Shown here: piece after piece, positions 60,995 through 64,000 of the stretch
Position numbering within the stretch: position 1 is the first letter of the stretch
Layout: every line of letters begins with the position of its first letter
NCBI GenBank assembly: GCA_035363115.1
Contig: DAOSEM010000001.1
Coordinates: forward strand, 620,001-684,000
Length of the DNA: 64,000 nucleotides
Reading direction: 5' to 3'
Source of the DNA: Syntrophales bacterium
Lineage (GTDB): Bacteria > Desulfobacterota > Syntrophia > Syntrophales > PHBD01
Notes under the pieces: generated by a model
Told to the model about the DNA's origin: nothing
What the model saw: only the letters and a program-made list of their open reading frames with translations
Databases searched by the model: none
Translations under genes and position numbers: made by a program

Positions 60995-62217
60995 AAGGGA
61001 GTCGGATGTACGGCAGACTGGGAAACGTGCTGTTCCTGGCCGTTCTTCTGGCAGGCTGCGTCGCGACTGGGGCGGCGGTCCAGATCGATTCCGCCTCGTT
61101 TCTTCCCGACCAGGGATCCAGGGAGATGGTGCCAGATTGCTGCCGGTCCCTGTACGACACGGCCTCGACACGGGTGGCCATCGCCCCCTTCTCGAACAAC
61201 ACCACCTTCGACTATGCCAAAGAGGTTCAGGTCCACGTGGAGGGGACATCGGACCGCCAGGTCCGGGGGGCCGCCGCCGGCAGGGCGACGCGGCGCGGGG
61301 CCGGCGTCGTCTGGGGAACCGACGAGCGCCGGCGGTTCCAGCAGGACACCCGGATGACCCGGCAGGAGATGAACTCGAAGCTGAGCGAGTCCCTGGAGGA
61401 CTCCGTGCTGGACCAGATCCGGGGAATCCCCGGGATGCGCGTCTACACGCGGAAGGAGCTGGCCAAGGTGTTCGACGAGATGAAGCTCCAGCAGTCGGGC
61501 ATGGTGGACCAGTCCACGGCTGTGCAACTCGGAAAACTGGCCGGGGCCAAGTATATTGTCACCGGCTCTTTCAACAACATCGCCCTCTCGTATCGGAGCA
61601 CCCAGGCCATCCAGAGGGGAGGCCGCGACGTGGGCCGGCGGGCGGCGGATCAGCGCAAGGGAGACGACGCCCTCTGGGCGGCCCTGGCGGGGCATGCCGT
61701 GGCGGCGGTCGCCGAGGCCGCGGAAGGCTGGAGTGTGGAGGCGGAGGTCCTGGTCCGGGTCCTGGACGTGGAGAGCGGGGAGGTGATCTTCTCCAAGAGG
61801 TTCTCCGGAAAGGAAGGCCTGGGTAAGATCCCGTATCCCGGCTTTGCCGAGGTCGTCGGCGGAGTCAAGAAGGCGGGAACGAAGAATCTGGAGGACCTGC
61901 GGCCGGCTCTTTCCAGGAATTTTTCCGCCCGCGGCTACGTCATCCAGACCAAAACCAGCCCCGACGGAAGCCGGCGTATCGCCCTCGTCAGCCTGGGAAG
62001 CAAGGCAGGTGTAAAGGAAAACCTGCAGTTGTCCGTCTACGCGTTCTCGGAAGTGGAAGACCCCATGAGCGGCCAGAAGACCTGCGACCAGTCCCGGCTG
62101 CCGGTCGTCCTGCGGATTACCGACCAGATTCAACAGGACAAGGCCTGGGCGGCCATCGAGGGGGACCCGCAGAGCATACGGCGGGTGAAGGCGGGACAAT
62201 TCGTGGAGACGCGCTGA
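60991..62217 (+). CDS. CsgG-like lipoprotein
   Basis: 408 residues from the ATG at 60991, or 403 from the ATG at 61006, which has a better GGGAG site. Lipobox LAGC near residue 24. QQSGMVDQSTAVQLGKLAGAKYIVTG is the family hallmark (Cys-free core). A charged Arg/Gly stretch (RGAAAGRATRRGAG) lies near residue 95 and a glycine-rich loop near 210. Third member of the three-gene set. It ends 21 bases before a convergent PAS gene. Confidence 0.83.
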   Translation: MKGSRMYGRLGNVLFLAVLLAGCVATGAAVQIDSASFLPDQGSREMVPDCCRSLYDTASTRVAIAPFSNNTTFDYAKEVQVHVEGTSDRQVRGAAAGRATRRGAGVVWGTDERRRFQQDTRMTRQEMNSKLSESLEDSVLDQIRGIPGMRVYTRKELAKVFDEMKLQQSGMVDQSTAVQLGKLAGAKYIVTGSFNNIALSYRSTQAIQRGGRDVGRRAADQRKGDDALWAALAGHAVAAVAEAAEGWSVEAEVLVRVLDVESGEVIFSKRFSGKEGLGKIPYPGFAEVVGGVKKAGTKNLEDLRPALSRNFSARGYVIQTKTSPDGSRRIALVSLGSKAGVKENLQLSVYAFSEVEDPMSGQKTCDQSRLPVVLRITDQIQQDKAWAAIEGDPQSIRRVKAGQFVETR

Positions 62218-62238
62218 TCATCGGGGCGAACCGGCCCG

Positions 62239-62664
62239 TTATCCCTTCCGGATGAAGTGGGGCAGGTTCTCCGGGAGCGGCAGGATCAGCTCGAAGAAAC
62301 CGGCGTAAACGCCGTCGCGGTACCAGGGGGACTGGAAGATCAATCTTCGGGTCCCCTTTTTTTCAACGGTGTAGGCATTCCGCTCCTGTTTTTCCATGAT
62401 TTCCCCCAGCCTTGTTTTTGCCGGTTCGGGATGGCAGTCCAGGAGGTTCGAGCCCACCAGCGTCTTCCCCCCCTGCGATTCGAAGGAACGGTCCGCCCGG
62501 TCGTTCATGTAGAGGATCGTTCCCTTTTCGTCGCAGACCGTCAGGGAAAAGGGCAGTCCCATCAGCCACGGTCCCAGGTTTTTCAGGAATGCTTCCGGCA
62601 CGGCGCAGGCCTCCCTCCCTGCCAGGGTAACGGGTTCACCGGGTGGTTCACCCCACGTTGTCAT
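62239..62664 (-). CDS. PAS-domain protein
   Basis: 141 residues, one PAS domain: PFSLTVCDEKGTILYMNDRADRSF is the typical start and the fold ends in a beta-strand run (RRLIFQSPWYRDGVYAGFFELILPL). No kinase, GGDEF or DNA-binding domain follows. It may sense a ligand or redox state and act through a partner. No SD of note before the ATG. Confidence 0.8.
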   Translation of the reverse strand: MTTWGEPPGEPVTLAGREACAVPEAFLKNLGPWLMGLPFSLTVCDEKGTILYMNDRADRSFESQGGKTLVGSNLLDCHPEPAKTRLGEIMEKQERNAYTVEKKGTRRLIFQSPWYRDGVYAGFFELILPLPENLPHFIRKG

Positions 62665-62746
62665 CGAAGCCGGTTATCGGCGAACAACCCCGTGCGTTTT
62701 TGTCGATTGTTCCAAATCGGTCCCGTCTTCCCCGATGCTCAAAGGC

Positions 62747-63184
62747 TTACAGGTCCGATGTGCAGTGGGGACAGCGGACCGCCTTGACGGGGATTTCGGT
62801 GAAGCACTTCGGGCACTCCTTGACGGTCGCCTCCGCCGGTGCCTCCCGCTTCAGCCGGTTCATACCCCTTATGACAAGGAACACCGAGAATGCGACGATG
62901 AGGAAGCTGATAATGGTGTTGATGAAAAGACCGTAGTTGAGCGTCACCGCGCCGGCCTTTTTCGCGTCCGCGAGCGCCGCGTATGGTCCCGCTACGGCGC
63001 CTTCCTTCAGGACCACGTAGAGGTTTGAAAAGTCCACGTTGCCCAGGATCATTCCGATGGGGGGCATGATGACGTCGTCCACCAGGGATTTCACGATCGT
63101 CCCGAAGGCCGCCCCGATGATGATGCCCACCGCCATGTCCACCACGTTGCCGCGCATCGCGAATTCTTTGAATTCCTTCAGCAT
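62747..63184 (-). CDS. mscL: Large-conductance mechanosensitive channel with zinc-ribbon tail
   Basis: 145 residues from the ATG at 63184, with an AGGAGG site; an upstream in-frame ATG is less likely. MLKEFKEFAMRGNVVDMAVG is the MscL N-terminal helix and first membrane segment; the second segment is GLFINTIISFLIVAFSVF. After the usual C-terminal helix a CPKC and CPHC pair adds a zinc ribbon, a variant found in many environmental bacteria. It releases solutes during osmotic downshock. It lies 35 bases after the flavin reductase-like gene. Confidence 0.95.
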   Translation of the reverse strand: MLKEFKEFAMRGNVVDMAVGIIIGAAFGTIVKSLVDDVIMPPIGMILGNVDFSNLYVVLKEGAVAGPYAALADAKKAGAVTLNYGLFINTIISFLIVAFSVFLVIRGMNRLKREAPAEATVKECPKCFTEIPVKAVRCPHCTSDL

Positions 63185-63219
63185 GATTGCCTCCTTGGTC
63201 ATGGATGCGTGCCGGATGG

Positions 63220-63801
63220 TTAGGATTCCCCTTTCCGGCGTTTCAACAGGTCCGCGCCGGCGCCCCAGGCCCTGCCCGCCTCGGAGCCAACGGTCCAGTA
63301 ACGGTTGTCCGGCATCGTCAGGAGCAGCGGGTTCATCTTGCGGATGTCCGGTTTCCCGTCGGTCAGGCAGGCGTCCTCGATCCAGGCCGAGACGATCTCA
63401 CCGATGAACCAGTCGTTGGTCGGCAGGTCCACGCTCTGGACCAGCCTGCACTCCAGGCAGAGCGGGCAGGCTTCGATCAGAGGGGCGGTCTTCAGGGGTC
63501 CGTAGAAGCACTTGAAGAGGCCCGATTTGTCGGCCTTGCTCCCCGACACGAGGCCGCAGTAATCCGTCTCCTCCATCATGTCGGCGGACGGGAAGTTCAC
63601 GCTGAAGGTTCCGTTTTCATGAATTCCTTTTGACGAGTGGTGTCCCCGGTTGACGCCGATGCCGATCCAGGGGGGATCCGCATTCACCCTGGACACCCAG
63701 CCGAGCGGCATGAAATTGATTTTTCCCTCCACCATCGTCCCCAGCAGGGTGACGGGATTCGGGTACACGTAGACATTGGTGCCGATGGATACCTTTCCCA
63801 T
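63220..63801 (-). CDS. Flavin reductase-like/FMN-binding domain protein
   Basis: 193 residues from the ATG at 63801 with a GGGAGGG site; a longer frame exists. YPNPVTLLGTMVEGKINFMPLGWVSRVNADPPWIGIGV is the FMN-binding split barrel seen in flavin reductases and flavoredoxins (shown here as its start and end only). ECPLCLEC-like Cys (ACPLCLEC) lies near residue 121. Likely a flavin-dependent reductase or electron carrier in anaerobic metabolism. Its own promoter lies 60 bases upstream. Confidence 0.85.
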   Translation of the reverse strand: MGKVSIGTNVYVYPNPVTLLGTMVEGKINFMPLGWVSRVNADPPWIGIGVNRGHHSSKGIHENGTFSVNFPSADMMEETDYCGLVSGSKADKSGLFKCFYGPLKTAPLIEACPLCLECRLVQSVDLPTNDWFIGEIVSAWIEDACLTDGKPDIRKMNPLLLTMPDNRYWTVGSEAGRAWGAGADLLKRRKGES

Positions 63802-63860
63802 GACATGTCCCTCCCTGGGATTTCCGTACTTTGGATTCCGGATTGGCCGGTGATGTTGCA

Positions 63861-63888
63861 ATTATCCGGGAAATCCGTTAGAAGTCAA
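63861..63888 (-). promoter_or_regulatory. Predicted promoter of the flavin reductase-mscL unit
   Basis: Minus strand TTGACT (63888-63883), 16 bases, GATAAT (63866-63861, five of six). The start codon is 60 bases downstream. Confidence 0.6.
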
Positions 63889-63933
63889 GAAATACCATGC
63901 CCTTACCGGGTGATCCCCGCTGATGGAGAGCCT

Positions 63934-64000
63934 TTGTCCGATCTTGTCCTTCGAACCATCAACCTGACCAAGCGCTACGGGAACCGCCTGGCCGTGAACG
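63934..64000 (+). CDS. Start of an ABC-type ATP-binding protein, cut by window edge
   Basis: Only 22 codons are visible. From a TTG with a GGAG site, the frame reads LVLRTINLTKRYGNRLAVN, which matches the first strands of ABC ATPases just before Walker A. The rest of the gene lies beyond the right edge. An ATG at 63923 is in another frame. Confidence 0.55.
   Translation, partial: MSDLVLRTINLTKRYGNRLAVN

Overview
The window looks like a high-GC bacterial chromosome segment from a Gram-negative anaerobe, most likely a Desulfobacterota (former Deltaproteobacteria, Syntrophales-like) member. This is inferred from outer-membrane genes (LolA-like, OmpA, CsgG-like lipoproteins), a ferredoxin:thioredoxin reductase fused to rubredoxin, many radical-SAM enzymes, split glyQ/glyS, and the order rpmH-rnpA-yidD-yidC-jag-mnmE. 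No tRNA, rRNA, CRISPR array, insertion sequence or phage gene was seen.

Region 1 (1 to about 27,200, possibly to 29,841) is a large lipid/polyketide-like biosynthetic locus. A minus-strand operon (4705 to 1, running off the left edge) encodes a hotdog dehydratase, a FabG-type ketoreductase, a LolA-like carrier, a DUF3261-like lipoprotein, a B12-binding radical SAM enzyme and an MIO-type aromatic amino acid ammonia-lyase. Divergently transcribed is an AMP-ligase, an ABC-2 exporter, an ACP, a complete ketosynthase and a shortened ketosynthase-like protein lacking the active-site Cys. Further sub-operons follow: a B12 radical SAM with a polysaccharide deacetylase; then FabZ, ACP, radical SAM, lipoprotein, radical SAM, KS, KS, thioesterase and a PKS-type dehydratase; then ACP, KS, PlsC, PlsY, an unknown protein, a BtrH-like acyltransferase and a third B12 radical SAM. 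A fourth ACP lies opposite, downstream of a membrane protein and a coiled-coil protein. The simplest reading is an aryl-primed, ACP-bound unsaturated chain (no enoyl reductase is visible) that is handed to glycerol phosphate and/or another acceptor, modified by up to five radical SAM enzymes and exported to the outer membrane. It combines aryl-polyene-type parts with radical SAM and glycerolipid acyltransferase parts. The product cannot be read from the sequence.

Region 2 (30,187 to 40,700) has glyQ and glyS, a GAF-domain PilB/GspE-like ATPase, and a signalling operon: CHASE2 Ser/Thr kinase, PP2C phosphatase, FHA protein and OmpA-like lipoprotein, ending at a strong terminator. Region 3 (40,811 to 48,929) is central metabolism and redox: aconitase, NADP-type isocitrate dehydrogenase, rlmN, a divergent ATP-type PEP carboxykinase, an iron-sulfur protein, a zinc-ribbon protein, glutaredoxin, and the ferredoxin:thioredoxin reductase-rubredoxin fusion.

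Region 4 (49,011 to 56,748) is cell-envelope and core genes: LysM-NlpC/P60 hydrolase, mtgA, then rpmH, rnpA, yidD, yidC, jag, mnmE and a small Cys-rich protein. Region 5 (56,851 to 64,000) has a split transketolase, three CsgG/FlgT-like envelope proteins, a PAS protein, mscL with a zinc-ribbon tail, a flavin reductase-like protein and the first codons of an ABC-type ATPase.

Promoter calls are by eye against the sigma-70 consensus; several share a TTGACT -35 box. All functional calls rest on motifs read directly in the sequence and remembered family knowledge; no database search was run.
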